Origin: Candidatus Microgenomates bacterium
Lineage (GTDB): Bacteria > Patescibacteriota > Microgenomatia > UBA1406 > GWC2-37-13
NCBI GenBank assembly: GCA_015491205.1
Contig: WFWI01000055.1
Location: 1-24,093, forward strand
Direction of reading: 5' to 3'
DNA length: 24,093 nt
Positions within the stretch are counted from its first letter, which is position 1, and every line of letters begins with the position of its first letter. The notes under the pieces are model-generated. The model was not told where the DNA came from. It made no database searches and worked only from the letters and a program-made list of their open reading frames with translations. This document shows, one piece after another, positions 1-7,360 of the stretch. The translations under genes were made by a program, and so were the position numbers.

Positions 1-575
1 ACTTTATTCCAAAAATTTATATCAAATGCAGGATAAACAACCAAAGAATCGCGCTTGTAAACCTTTTTCACCCTTTCTTTTACTTCCTCAGAAATAGAAA
101 GCACTATATCTGCCCTTTGGGCGGAAATCCAGTCCCATTTCTTAAGATATGAAAGGTAAGGGTTTAAAATCTTTCTTGCCAACTCTCCAAGATATTCCCC
201 AGAATCGTAGTACAAAAACCTAGGAGGGGTTAGGATATAACTTATGTGTAAGGTGTCAGGCTTTGTGATTACAGATTTAGCAAAATAAGCTGTTAAAGAA
301 ATGACTAAATCAAATCCTGTAAAATTAAAACTTTCAAACGCAAGGGGATAAAAGGGCAAGGATAAAATTCGATTTCTTTTAATAAAAGAAGGAAATGAGG
401 CTATAAAACTTTCGTTTACTATTGCATTTCCTAACCAATAAGTTTTCTTCTCATCTCTGTAAGAAGTAAAAAATATAGCTTTAGGAAACACCTCCTTTAA
501 AACCAAAAGAAGCCTTTCTGCCCCTCCCCATTTATCCAGCCAGTCGTAAACTATAGCAACCTTTAACTTTTCCAT
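1..575 (-). CDS. GT4-family glycosyltransferase, N-terminal part (3' end beyond window)
   Basis: The visible 191 residues begin MEKLKVAIVYDWLDKWGGAER. This is the usual opening of GT4 (GT-B fold) glycosyltransferases, where the GGAER loop lies near the acceptor site. Later stretches (ISYILTPPRFLYYD, and ADIVLSISEEVKERVKKVY near the end) match the N-terminal Rossmann domain and its exit toward the donor-binding domain. The catalytic E-x7-E region would lie beyond the window edge, so the donor sugar cannot be inferred. The start ATG lies inside the last codons of tsaD (13-bp overlap), so the two are probably co-transcribed. An AAGGAG sits only 2 nt before the ATG, too close to be a good ribosome binding site and inside the tsaD coding sequence. 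Likely role: sugar transfer in a cell-surface polysaccharide. The family call is firm and the substrate unknown. Confidence 0.85.
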   Translation of the reverse strand, partial: MEKLKVAIVYDWLDKWGGAERLLLVLKEVFPKAIFFTSYRDEKKTYWLGNAIVNESFIASFPSFIKRNRILSLPFYPLAFESFNFTGFDLVISLTAYFAKSVITKPDTLHISYILTPPRFLYYDSGEYLGELARKILNPYLSYLKKWDWISAQRADIVLSISEEVKERVKKVYKRDSLVVYPAFDINFWNK

Positions 576-1624
576 GGCTCCTTGCCAAGCTCTAGCCTTG
601 GGTATCTGTCAAGGCTCTCAAAATTTTTTAAAAACAAACCTTTTTTTGCTTTAAAATAGGCTGCTACTCCAATCATCGCAGCATTGTCCGAAGTTAGATA
701 GTCTAAAGGAGGAAAATAAACTTCACCTTTAAACCTTCTTACAACTCTTCTTACTAAAACTCTCAACCTCCTATTTACCGAAACCCCTCCTACAACAATC
801 ACTCTTTTAATTCCCGTTTTTTTTATTGCTCTTTCAAGCTTTATAACCAAAGTCCCAAAAACTGCCTCTTGAAAAGAAGAGGCTAACTCTCTCAAATTTT
901 TGACTTTAAAATCTTCTCCTTTTTGTTTTAAAAAATAATAAAAACTTGTTTTAAGTCCTGAAAAGGAAAAATCAAGCCCTGGATGCCTTATCATAGGCCT
1001 TGGAAAATTAAAAAAATCTTTGTTTTCAACATCTTTTGCCAATCTTTCAATAACAGGACCACCAGGATAACCTAATCCCAACATTTTAGCTGCCTTATCT
1101 AAAGCCTCTCCTGCTGCATCATCTAAAGTCTTCCCGATTATTTCGTAATCTAAATGATCTTTAAAAATAACAAGTTCCGTATGACCCCCCGAAACAATAA
1201 GCACAAGAGAGGGAAAGTTAAAATCTCTTTTGGGGTTCCCATTTCTATTTTGAGCAAAAACAGAGTAAATATGTCCCTCCAAATGATTCACTGGAATTAA
1301 AGGTTTTTTATAAGTTCTTCCCAATTCCTTTGCCTTTCTAATCCCCACCTCCAAAGCTATAGCTAACCCTGGACCAACTGTCACCGCAAAATAATCCATT
1401 TTTGCCAGATCCGGTTCTTTTCCACCTCTTTTAAGTTTTTTTAATGTCTCCTCAACCACCCAATCGATCTTTTCTTCATGAGCTCGGCGAGCTAAAGAAG
1501 GCACAACCCCGCCCCATTTCTTATGAATAAGCGCTTGAGAATAAATTACATTAGAAAGTACTCTGCGGGCCTGAACTACAGCAGCTGCTGTTTCATCACA
1601 AGAAGTCTCTATTGCAAATATCAT
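563..1624 (-). CDS. tsaD: tRNA N6-adenosine threonylcarbamoyltransferase TsaD
   Basis: TsaD transfers the threonylcarbamoyl group from threonylcarbamoyl-AMP to A37 of ANN-decoding tRNAs (t6A). At 353 residues it is full length. Visible ASKHA-fold signatures are FAIETSCDET at residues 3-12, the metal-binding HLEGH at 114-118 (His114, His118), VSGGHTEL at 144-151, a GGV-x-x-N nucleotide loop at 279-284, and SDNAAMIG at 312-319 containing the third metal ligand, Asp313. The start ATG overlaps the stop of the upstream tsaC-tsaE fusion by 4 bp (ATGA), a sign of translational coupling within one t6A transcript. TsaB, the usual bacterial partner of TsaD and TsaE, is not in the window. The start is well placed because the family normally begins only one or two residues before the first strand. 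Confidence 0.97.
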   Translation of the reverse strand: MIFAIETSCDETAAAVVQARRVLSNVIYSQALIHKKWGGVVPSLARRAHEEKIDWVVEETLKKLKRGGKEPDLAKMDYFAVTVGPGLAIALEVGIRKAKELGRTYKKPLIPVNHLEGHIYSVFAQNRNGNPKRDFNFPSLVLIVSGGHTELVIFKDHLDYEIIGKTLDDAAGEALDKAAKMLGLGYPGGPVIERLAKDVENKDFFNFPRPMIRHPGLDFSFSGLKTSFYYFLKQKGEDFKVKNLRELASSFQEAVFGTLVIKLERAIKKTGIKRVIVVGGVSVNRRLRVLVRRVVRRFKGEVYFPPLDYLTSDNAAMIGVAAYFKAKKGLFLKNFESLDRYPRLELGKEPWKS

Positions 1625-2691
1625 ACTTTGATTTCAGAAATTTCAATCGTACGCTCACGCTTATTCCTGTAATCCATTTTTATATATATCAAACAAGAAG
1701 ATTTTATTTTCTCTGTCACTTCTCCTATCCTCTCACCCCATTCAATAAAAACAACTCTTGCCCTTCCCACTAATTTCTCTAAGTTGAACTCCTCTATCTC
1801 CTCTGCGTCCCTCACTCCCCACAAGTCAAAGTGATAAAAATACTCTACTTTTCGAGCTTCATATTCAAAAAAACCAACAAAACTAGGTGAAACGATCTCC
1901 TCTTTAACGCCTAAAAATTTCCCAACACCTTTGGCAAGCTGAGTCTTTCCTACACCTAATTCTCCCTCTACTATAAAAACAAGACCTCTATCTTTTGCAA
2001 AGGATAAGTATTTACCAGCAAAATACTCTCCTAGCTCCCTTGTTTGTTTAGGAGAAGAAGAAGTAAATCTACGAGTACTTGAAAAAACTACCTCTCCCTT
2101 CCTCAACAATTTAATTTTTGAAAAGGAAAGGTCTATAACGGTCGAAGGTTTTTTGTAAGGAAGCTTCCCAGCATCAACTATAAGATCAAGTTCTCTCTTT
2201 TTTTTGTCAGACAAAGTATTCAAAAATGAATCAACATCCCAATGAGGCCCTTTACCACTTATGTTGGCAGATGTAGCAGTTATAGGCTTCCCGAAGGCTT
2301 TAACCAGCTTTATTACAGGCTCAAAAGCAGGCAACCTTACTCCCAAAGTATTCTTCTCAGATACTATAAGAGAGGAAACTTTTCCCTTTGAAGGCAAGAC
2401 CACTGTAAAAGGACCAGGCAAGAGCTCTTTTAAAACCTTCTCCTGCTGCTTGTTAACCTCAACTAAGTTTTTTAACATTTCAAATGAGTCAACAAAAACA
2501 GAAATTGGCTTGCCTGGAGGACGGTTTTTAAAAGAAATAAGTTTCTTTACTGCTTTGTCTGAGGTAGCATCTGCTAAAAAACCATAAACTGTGTCAGAAG
2601 GGAAAACCACCAACCCTTCTTTATTCAAAACTTCAAGAGTTTTCTGAATTATCTTTTCTTCTCCAATTTTCTTAAACTCGATTCTTCTCAT
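1621..2691 (-). CDS. tsaC-tsaE: Fused TsaC (threonylcarbamoyl-AMP synthase) - TsaE (ATPase) protein
   Basis: The 356-residue protein has two complete domains. Residues 1-205 are YrdC/Sua5-like TsaC, which makes threonylcarbamoyl-AMP from threonine, bicarbonate and ATP. Its marks are PSDTVYG 31-37, KPISV 61-65, TATSANISG 138-146 and PSTVID 182-187. Residues about 210-356 are TsaE, the P-loop ATPase that resets the TsaB-TsaD complex: Walker A GELGVGKT 243-250, SPSF 268-271, HFDLW 287-291 and IEWGE 316-320. No stop or frameshift separates them; they share one frame with a short Ser/Arg-rich linker (about 203-214). In most bacteria these are separate genes. The fusion lies directly upstream of tsaD with a 4-bp overlap, so three t6A activities come from two cistrons. 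A -10-like TAAAAT lies 8 nt before the ATG (see promoter entry). Confidence 0.93.
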   Translation of the reverse strand: MRRIEFKKIGEEKIIQKTLEVLNKEGLVVFPSDTVYGFLADATSDKAVKKLISFKNRPPGKPISVFVDSFEMLKNLVEVNKQQEKVLKELLPGPFTVVLPSKGKVSSLIVSEKNTLGVRLPAFEPVIKLVKAFGKPITATSANISGKGPHWDVDSFLNTLSDKKKRELDLIVDAGKLPYKKPSTVIDLSFSKIKLLRKGEVVFSSTRRFTSSSPKQTRELGEYFAGKYLSFAKDRGLVFIVEGELGVGKTQLAKGVGKFLGVKEEIVSPSFVGFFEYEARKVEYFYHFDLWGVRDAEEIEEFNLEKLVGRARVVFIEWGERIGEVTEKIKSSCLIYIKMDYRNKRERTIEISEIKV

Positions 2692-2699
2692 TAACCTAA

Positions 2700-2705
2700 A
2701 TTTTA
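2700..2705 (-). promoter_or_regulatory. -10 box of tsaC-tsaE, 8 nt before its ATG (leaderless type)
   Basis: Read on the minus strand, TAAAAT lies at 2705-2700, followed by 8 nt (TTAGGTTA) and the ATG at 2691. With the normal 6-7 nt from the -10 box to the transcription start, the RNA would begin at or within 1-2 nt of the start codon. No Shine-Dalgarno motif fits in the remaining space. The hexamer is back to back with the ftsH -10 box, 13 bp away on the other strand. Confidence 0.6.
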
Positions 2706-2715
2706 CTAAAACTTG

Positions 2716-2724
2716 TGTTAAAAT
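2716..2724 (+). promoter_or_regulatory. Extended -10 promoter of ftsH (leaderless type)
   Basis: TGT-TAAAAT is an extended -10 element (TGn plus a hexamer matching TATAAT at 5 of 6 positions). It is followed by TTAATCCT and the ATG at 2733. The predicted transcription start falls at 2731-2733, so the mRNA would have essentially no leader. No convincing -35 box is seen; its place is occupied by the tsaC-tsaE -10 box. Confidence 0.65.
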
Positions 2725-2732
2725 TTAATCCT

Positions 2733-4592
2733 ATGGCTGTGAAAAGGCGAAAGAAAAACAAAAACTTGAAGATAGATTTCAATATAAAAAATCTTTTTCT
2801 GTTTTTATTCATCGCCTTCTTTTTTTATTCCCTCTTCTCCGCCGCCAAGACAGAAGTACAAAAGGCCCTGCCTGAAATAACTCTCCAACAGCTAGCAAGT
2901 GATGTAAAGCAAAAGAAAGTAGAATCCCTTGAGATCGTAGGAAACCGTATAATCATAAAATACAAAGATGGAAGATTTGCTACTGCAAATAAAGAAACAG
3001 GCCAAAGCATTTTCACACTCCTAAAAGAATTCAAAGTAAACCCTACAACTGTTCCTATAAAGATAAGAAATGCAGGAAATCAACAAGGATTTTGGACACT
3101 TATAAGTAACCTAATCCCCACTTTATTAATGATAGGTTTTTTCCTTTTTCTCTTTCGTCAAGCAAGAGGAACGCAAGAACATATTTTTTCATTCGGTCAA
3201 GCCAAAGCAAAAAGATTCACCAAGGATATGCCTAAAGTAACCTTCAATGATGTTGCTGGAGTAGAAGAAGCCAAACAAGAGCTCCAGGAAGTCGTAGACT
3301 TCTTAAAGAATCCAGAAAAGTATAAAAAGTTGGGGGCTCGCACTCCAAAGGGAGTAATTCTCATTGGCCCTCCTGGTTGTGGAAAAACCCTGCTTGCTAA
3401 AGCTGTAGCAGGTGAGGCTAATGTTCCTTTTTTTTCAATTGCAGGCTCTGAATTTATGGAGATGCTTGTGGGAATTGGAGCTGCAAGAGTAAGAAATCTC
3501 TTTGCTACTGCCAAGAAAAATGCTCCTTCAATTATCTTTATAGACGAAATTGACGCAATAGGAAGAGCAAGAAGCGTGGGTGTCCTGCCCTCCCACGATG
3601 AAAGAGAACAAACATTAAATCAAATTTTGGTCGAAATGGATGGTTTCGAACCTTACGAGAGAGTAGTTGTCATTGCAGCTACGAACCGGGGCGACCTTTT
3701 GGATTCTGCACTTTTAAGACCAGGCAGGTTCGATAGACGAATAATTCTGGACTATCCAGACTTAGAGGGTAGAAAGGCTATTTTAAAAATTCATGCTAAA
3801 GGAAAACCCTTTGCAGATAATGTTGATTGGAACAAGATTGCCAAAAGAACCATTGGATTCTCAGGAGCTGATCTTGAAAACATGCTCAACGAAGCTGCTA
3901 TAAAAGCTGCCAGAGAAGGAAAGGAAAAAATAACTATGGAAGATTTAGAGGAGGCAGCAATTAAGGTTAAACTTGGGCCTGAGAAAAAAAGATTACAATC
4001 CGACTACGACAGAAGGCTAACCGCCTATCATGAATCAGGCCACGCTATAGTAGCTCATTTCCTTCCTCATACTGACCCAGTACACAGAATTTCCATAGTA
4101 TCGCGTGGCTTAGCCTTAGGGTATACGCTTGTTCCTCCTGCTAAAGACAAGCTCCATGAAACAAAGTCTCAACTGATGGAGAGAATAACAGTAATGCTGG
4201 GAGGGCGGGCAGCAGAAGAACTTGTTTTTAACGAAATAACCACAGGTGCTGCCAACGACTTTGATCAAGCCACACGGCTTGCAAGACTCATGGTAGTTGA
4301 GTATGGGATGAGTGACCTTGGTCCAATAAATTTAGGACCAACCATTGATGTGACTGAATGGGGCAAAAGCTTCTTCCAACAAGATCAAATATCTGAAGAA
4401 ACTCTAGCCAAAATTGACAGAGAAGTAAAAAAGATTCTAGACGCCTGCTATAAAAGAGCTAAAGAAATTTTGAAAACTCACAGAAAAGAACTTGACAAAG
4501 TTGCAGAAGCACTTGTAAAACAAGAAACCCTTGATCAGGAGGACTTTGAAAAAATTGTTGGCAAAAAGAAAAATGAAACTGGTTCTCATTGA
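2733..4592 (+). CDS. ftsH: ATP-dependent zinc metalloprotease FtsH
   Basis: FtsH is a membrane-anchored hexameric AAA+ protease that degrades misfolded or unassembled membrane and regulatory proteins. From the ATG at 2733 it has 619 residues. After a basic N-terminus come TM1 at about 20-38, an extracytoplasmic segment to about 118, and TM2 at about 122-141. These are followed by the AAA domain with Walker A GPPGCGKT 212-219, pore motif FMEM 241-244, Walker B IIFIDEID 267-274, and second region of homology ATNRGDLLD...RPGRFDRR about 316-336. The M41 peptidase has zinc site HESGH 433-437 and the likely third ligand Asp509. An in-frame GTG at 2715 would add six residues, but it overlaps the predicted -10 element, so I prefer the ATG. 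The last 20 nt overlap the downstream exonuclease gene. Confidence 0.97.
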   Translation: MAVKRRKKNKNLKIDFNIKNLFLFLFIAFFFYSLFSAAKTEVQKALPEITLQQLASDVKQKKVESLEIVGNRIIIKYKDGRFATANKETGQSIFTLLKEFKVNPTTVPIKIRNAGNQQGFWTLISNLIPTLLMIGFFLFLFRQARGTQEHIFSFGQAKAKRFTKDMPKVTFNDVAGVEEAKQELQEVVDFLKNPEKYKKLGARTPKGVILIGPPGCGKTLLAKAVAGEANVPFFSIAGSEFMEMLVGIGAARVRNLFATAKKNAPSIIFIDEIDAIGRARSVGVLPSHDEREQTLNQILVEMDGFEPYERVVVIAATNRGDLLDSALLRPGRFDRRIILDYPDLEGRKAILKIHAKGKPFADNVDWNKIAKRTIGFSGADLENMLNEAAIKAAREGKEKITMEDLEEAAIKVKLGPEKKRLQSDYDRRLTAYHESGHAIVAHFLPHTDPVHRISIVSRGLALGYTLVPPAKDKLHETKSQLMERITVMLGGRAAEELVFNEITTGAANDFDQATRLARLMVVEYGMSDLGPINLGPTIDVTEWGKSFFQQDQISEETLAKIDREVKKILDACYKRAKEILKTHRKELDKVAEALVKQETLDQEDFEKIVGKKKNETGSH

Positions 4593-5478
4593 TGGAAACG
4601 CAATATTGCATAGGGCTTTTCACGCTCTTCCTCCTTTAAAAACAAGCTATGGTTTTCCTACCAATGCTATCTTTGGCTTTTTTTCAATGCTCAATAGGAT
4701 AATAAAGGATTTTAATCCTGACTATCTAGCTGTTGCTTTTGATACTCCTGCTCCCACCTTCAGAAAGAAGCTCTACAAAGAATACCAGGCTCAAAGGCCA
4801 AAGATAAAAGATGAGTTTAAAATCCAAATTCCAAAGGTAAAAGAAGGATTAAAAGCTGCTGGAATATTTCAAATTGAAAAGGAAGGTTATGAAGCAGATG
4901 ATATCATCGGTAGCCTATCCCAAAAAGCAAAGGATAAACTTAACATATTTGTTGTCTCAGGCGATAAAGATATTCTGCAGCTTTGTACAAAAAACGTTTT
5001 TGTCCTACAACCAAAGGTTGGCGTCACAAAGCTTTACCTTTACACGCCAGAGGAGGTGGAAAAAAGGCTGGGAATTAAGCCTGAGCTTATTCCAGATCTT
5101 AAAGCCTTAGCTGGAGATCAATCCGACAATTACCTTGGAGCCAAAGGCATCGGACCTAAAACAGCTATAAAGCTCTTGCAAAATTTTGGAACAGTTGAAA
5201 ACCTTTTTAAAAATATTGATAAGGTGGAGGATGAAAGGATAAGAAAAATTTTGCTTGAGTACAAGGATCAAATCTTCTTAGGAAAAAAGCTGGCTGTTAT
5301 TTTAAGGGACGTTCCAATAGAGGTGAATCTCGAAAGCCTTAAATTTGAAAAGGTAAAAGAGGATTTTAAAGAATTTTTGAAAGATTACGAAATGACCTCG
5401 CTCATAAAACGCTTTTTTGAAGAGGAAAAGAAAGAAGAAAAAAAGGAAAAGAAGGAGGTCCAAGCGAGTTTGTTTTAA
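4573..5478 (+). CDS. Stand-alone 5'-3' exonuclease (Pol I N-terminal-domain type) with clamp-binding-like C-terminus
   Basis: The 301-residue protein corresponds to the 5'-3' exonuclease/flap endonuclease module of DNA polymerase I (PIN-like domain plus H3TH domain). It has no polymerase domain, and a complete different gene (glmS) follows. Acidic metal-site residues are visible: Asp7, Asp57 (AFDTP), EADD 107-110, GDKD 130-133 and GDQSDN 181-186. The DNA-binding helix-hairpin-helix is GIGPKTA at 192-198. Expected role: removing RNA primers and 5' flaps during Okazaki fragment maturation and repair. After the fold, a very charged Glu/Lys linker (about 283-295) leads to the terminal residues QASLF (297-301), which fit the bacterial beta-clamp-binding consensus (QL[S/D]LF-like). 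I start it at the ATG at 4573 because upstream in-frame codons lie well inside ftsH and the family begins at this strand. Confidence 0.9.
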   Translation: MKLVLIDGNAILHRAFHALPPLKTSYGFPTNAIFGFFSMLNRIIKDFNPDYLAVAFDTPAPTFRKKLYKEYQAQRPKIKDEFKIQIPKVKEGLKAAGIFQIEKEGYEADDIIGSLSQKAKDKLNIFVVSGDKDILQLCTKNVFVLQPKVGVTKLYLYTPEEVEKRLGIKPELIPDLKALAGDQSDNYLGAKGIGPKTAIKLLQNFGTVENLFKNIDKVEDERIRKILLEYKDQIFLGKKLAVILRDVPIEVNLESLKFEKVKEDFKEFLKDYEMTSLIKRFFEEEKKEEKKEKKEVQASLF

Positions 5479-5484
5479 AAATTT

Positions 5485-5492
5485 TGTAGAAT
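5485..5492 (+). promoter_or_regulatory. -10 box of glmS, 6 nt before its ATG
   Basis: TG directly followed by TAGAAT (5487-5492) precedes TTTCCT and the ATG at 5499. The 20-nt gap after the exonuclease stop has no Shine-Dalgarno motif, so a leaderless glmS transcript is the simplest reading. Confidence 0.55.
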
Positions 5493-5498
5493 TTTCCT

Positions 5499-7253
5499 AT
5501 GTGCGGAATTTTTGGGTATATTGGAGAAAAAGAAAATATTTCCAAAGCAATAATTGAAGGCTTAAAGTCCTTAGAATACCGCGGCTATGACTCCTGGGGA
5601 GTAGCAATTGCCAAAAAAAGGAAAGTCTTTATTCACAAACAGGTTGGCAAGATTGGTAAAGCTAAACTCAAAAAAATAATCTCTGACTGCGGTATAGGCC
5701 ACACTCGCTGGGCAACCCATGGAGGAGTACACAAAAAAAACGCCCATCCTCATAAAGACTGCACAGGAAAAATAATCCTTGTTCACAATGGTATTGTAGA
5801 AAATTTTGAAACCTTAAAAAAAGAACTTGAAAGAAAAGGCCACAAATTTATCTCTGAAACTGACACTGAAGTAATAGCTCATTTAGCAGAGGAAATTTAC
5901 AAAAAAACAAATGATCCCAAAAAGACTGCGTTGCAAGTTTTCAAAAAACTCCAGGGACTCAATGCCATAATTATTCTATTCCCAGAGGACAAGGCTTTTT
6001 ATGCCATAAAAAACGGCTCTCCGCTTGTGACAGCAAAGACAGATAAAGCTGTTATCTTAGCCTCTGATGTCCAAGCGCTACTTCCCTATTCCCAGCAAGT
6101 TTACTTTTTAGACGATAACGAACTTTTAGAAGCAAAAAAAGGAACACTAAAACTTTTTGACCTTAACGGTAAGGAGAAAAAATTTAAATTTATAAAAACC
6201 AACTTCTCTCCCAGCCAAGCTGAGCTTGGAAAATATAAACATTATATGATAAAAGAGATAAATGAACAGCCAAAGGTTGTTGAGTATATTGCAAATCACG
6301 AAAAGGAAAACATCGAAAGACTGGCAAAAACTATAAAAAAGGCCTATGGAACTTATTTTATTGGCTGTGGGACTTCTTACTTTGCTGGCCTTGCAGCTAC
6401 CTATCTTTTCTCAAAAATTGCCAAACGCCATGTGAATGCAGTTGTGGCCTCTGAGTTTTCCTATTACCTTGATTTTATTAAAAAAGAAAGCCTTGTTGTA
6501 GCCTTATCACAATCAGGAGAAACCATAGATATTATCGATAACGTCAAAAAGATAAAAGAAAAAGGAGCGAAAGTTTTTGCTTTAACAAATGTTCTGGGAT
6601 CAACTCTTTACAGGCTGTCTGACGACAAAATGCTTCTTAATGCTGGGCCAGAAAAGTGCGTGGTGGCAACCAAGTCATATATTGCCAAAATAGCAATTTT
6701 GTTTTTAACAGCTCATTCCCTTTCCCAAACTTTTGAAAAAGGAAAAACTGAGCTTGAAAAAACCATCCCTCAAGTAGAGAAACTTATAAAATCAAAACAG
6801 ATAAAGAAAATAGCCAAAAGAATAAAAAATAAAGAACACATTTTTGTGATTGGCAGAGGAATCTCATACCCTGTTGCTTTAGAATCAGCCCTTAAAATAA
6901 AGGAAGTGTCCTACATTCACGCAGAAGGCTTTCCTGGAGGAGAGTTAAAACATGGAGTAATTGCTCTTATTGAAAAAGGCACCCCAGTTATTGTCTACAA
7001 CCCAAGGGACGAAACCTACGAAGATACGCTTTCAGCTGCTTACGAGGTAAAAGCAAGAGGAGCTTATGTAATTGGAGTTTCTGATAAAAACTCTCCAGCC
7101 TATAATGAGTTTATAGAGATTGAAAAAAACGGCGAGGCAATAATTATCCCCCAAGTTGTCATTGCCCAGCTTTTGGGCTATTATCTTGCTTTAGAAAGAG
7201 GCTATGACCCTGACAAACCCAGGAATCTCGCAAAGAGCGTAACAGTGAAGTAA
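5499..7253 (+). CDS. glmS: Glutamine--fructose-6-phosphate aminotransferase (isomerizing) GlmS
   Basis: GlmS makes glucosamine-6-phosphate from fructose-6-phosphate and glutamine, the first committed step to UDP-GlcNAc for peptidoglycan and surface glycans. The 584-residue protein starts MCGIFGYIG, so Cys2 is the N-terminal nucleophile once Met1 is removed. LEYRGYDSWG and HTRWATHGG belong to the class II glutaminase domain (about 1-220). Two SIS sugar-isomerase domains follow, with CGTSYFAG, SQSGETIDI and SYIHAEGFPGGELKHG visible. The C-terminus DPDKPRNLAKSVTVK is the conserved end of the family. Length is close to the usual ~600. I see no glmS ribozyme; there is only a 20-nt gap upstream, too short to hold one. 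The gene faces secA across a hairpin-forming repeat. Confidence 0.97.
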   Translation: MCGIFGYIGEKENISKAIIEGLKSLEYRGYDSWGVAIAKKRKVFIHKQVGKIGKAKLKKIISDCGIGHTRWATHGGVHKKNAHPHKDCTGKIILVHNGIVENFETLKKELERKGHKFISETDTEVIAHLAEEIYKKTNDPKKTALQVFKKLQGLNAIIILFPEDKAFYAIKNGSPLVTAKTDKAVILASDVQALLPYSQQVYFLDDNELLEAKKGTLKLFDLNGKEKKFKFIKTNFSPSQAELGKYKHYMIKEINEQPKVVEYIANHEKENIERLAKTIKKAYGTYFIGCGTSYFAGLAATYLFSKIAKRHVNAVVASEFSYYLDFIKKESLVVALSQSGETIDIIDNVKKIKEKGAKVFALTNVLGSTLYRLSDDKMLLNAGPEKCVVATKSYIAKIAILFLTAHSLSQTFEKGKTELEKTIPQVEKLIKSKQIKKIAKRIKNKEHIFVIGRGISYPVALESALKIKEVSYIHAEGFPGGELKHGVIALIEKGTPVIVYNPRDETYEDTLSAAYEVKARGAYVIGVSDKNSPAYNEFIEIEKNGEAIIIPQVVIAQLLGYYLALERGYDPDKPRNLAKSVTVK

Positions 7254-7360
7254 AATTCCAAATCCCAAATTCCAAGCTCCAAACAAATTCCAATTACTCA
7301 AATCCCAAACAATTTTTTGAGATTTGTTTGGTCATTGGAATTTGGTACTTGGAATTTCTA
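7254..7360. repeat. Word-repeat inverted element A (probable bidirectional terminator)
   Basis: The 107-bp gap between convergent glmS and secA is made of CAAATTCC/CAAATCCC-like words on the left and their reverse complements on the right. Nested pairs are AAATTCCAAG 7267-7276 with CTTGGAATTT 7348-7357, CAAATTCCAAT 7284-7294 with ATTGGAATTTG 7334-7344, and CCAAACAA 7305-7312 with TTGTTTGG 7324-7331. Together they form one long interrupted hairpin. Its position at two gene ends suggests transcription termination in both directions. The short tandem words suggest it arose by local copying rather than as a plain terminator. Confidence 0.8.

Noticed and set aside
557..582. AAGGAG before the first glycosyltransferase as a true ribosome binding site
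   Set aside because: It is 2 nt from the ATG and forms part of tsaD codons; the spacing is too short for a functional Shine-Dalgarno motif.
2715..2732. GTG start for FtsH six codons upstream of the ATG
   Set aside because: The GTG coincides with the extended -10 element, so it probably lies outside the mRNA.
5479..5498. glmS ribozyme or riboswitch before glmS
   Set aside because: The gap is only 20 nt and holds a -10 box; there is no room for a ribozyme.
7254..7360. CRISPR array suggested by regular A-rich short words
   Set aside because: Words are only 7-10 nt, variable, with inverted partners and no unique spacers; no cas genes are present.
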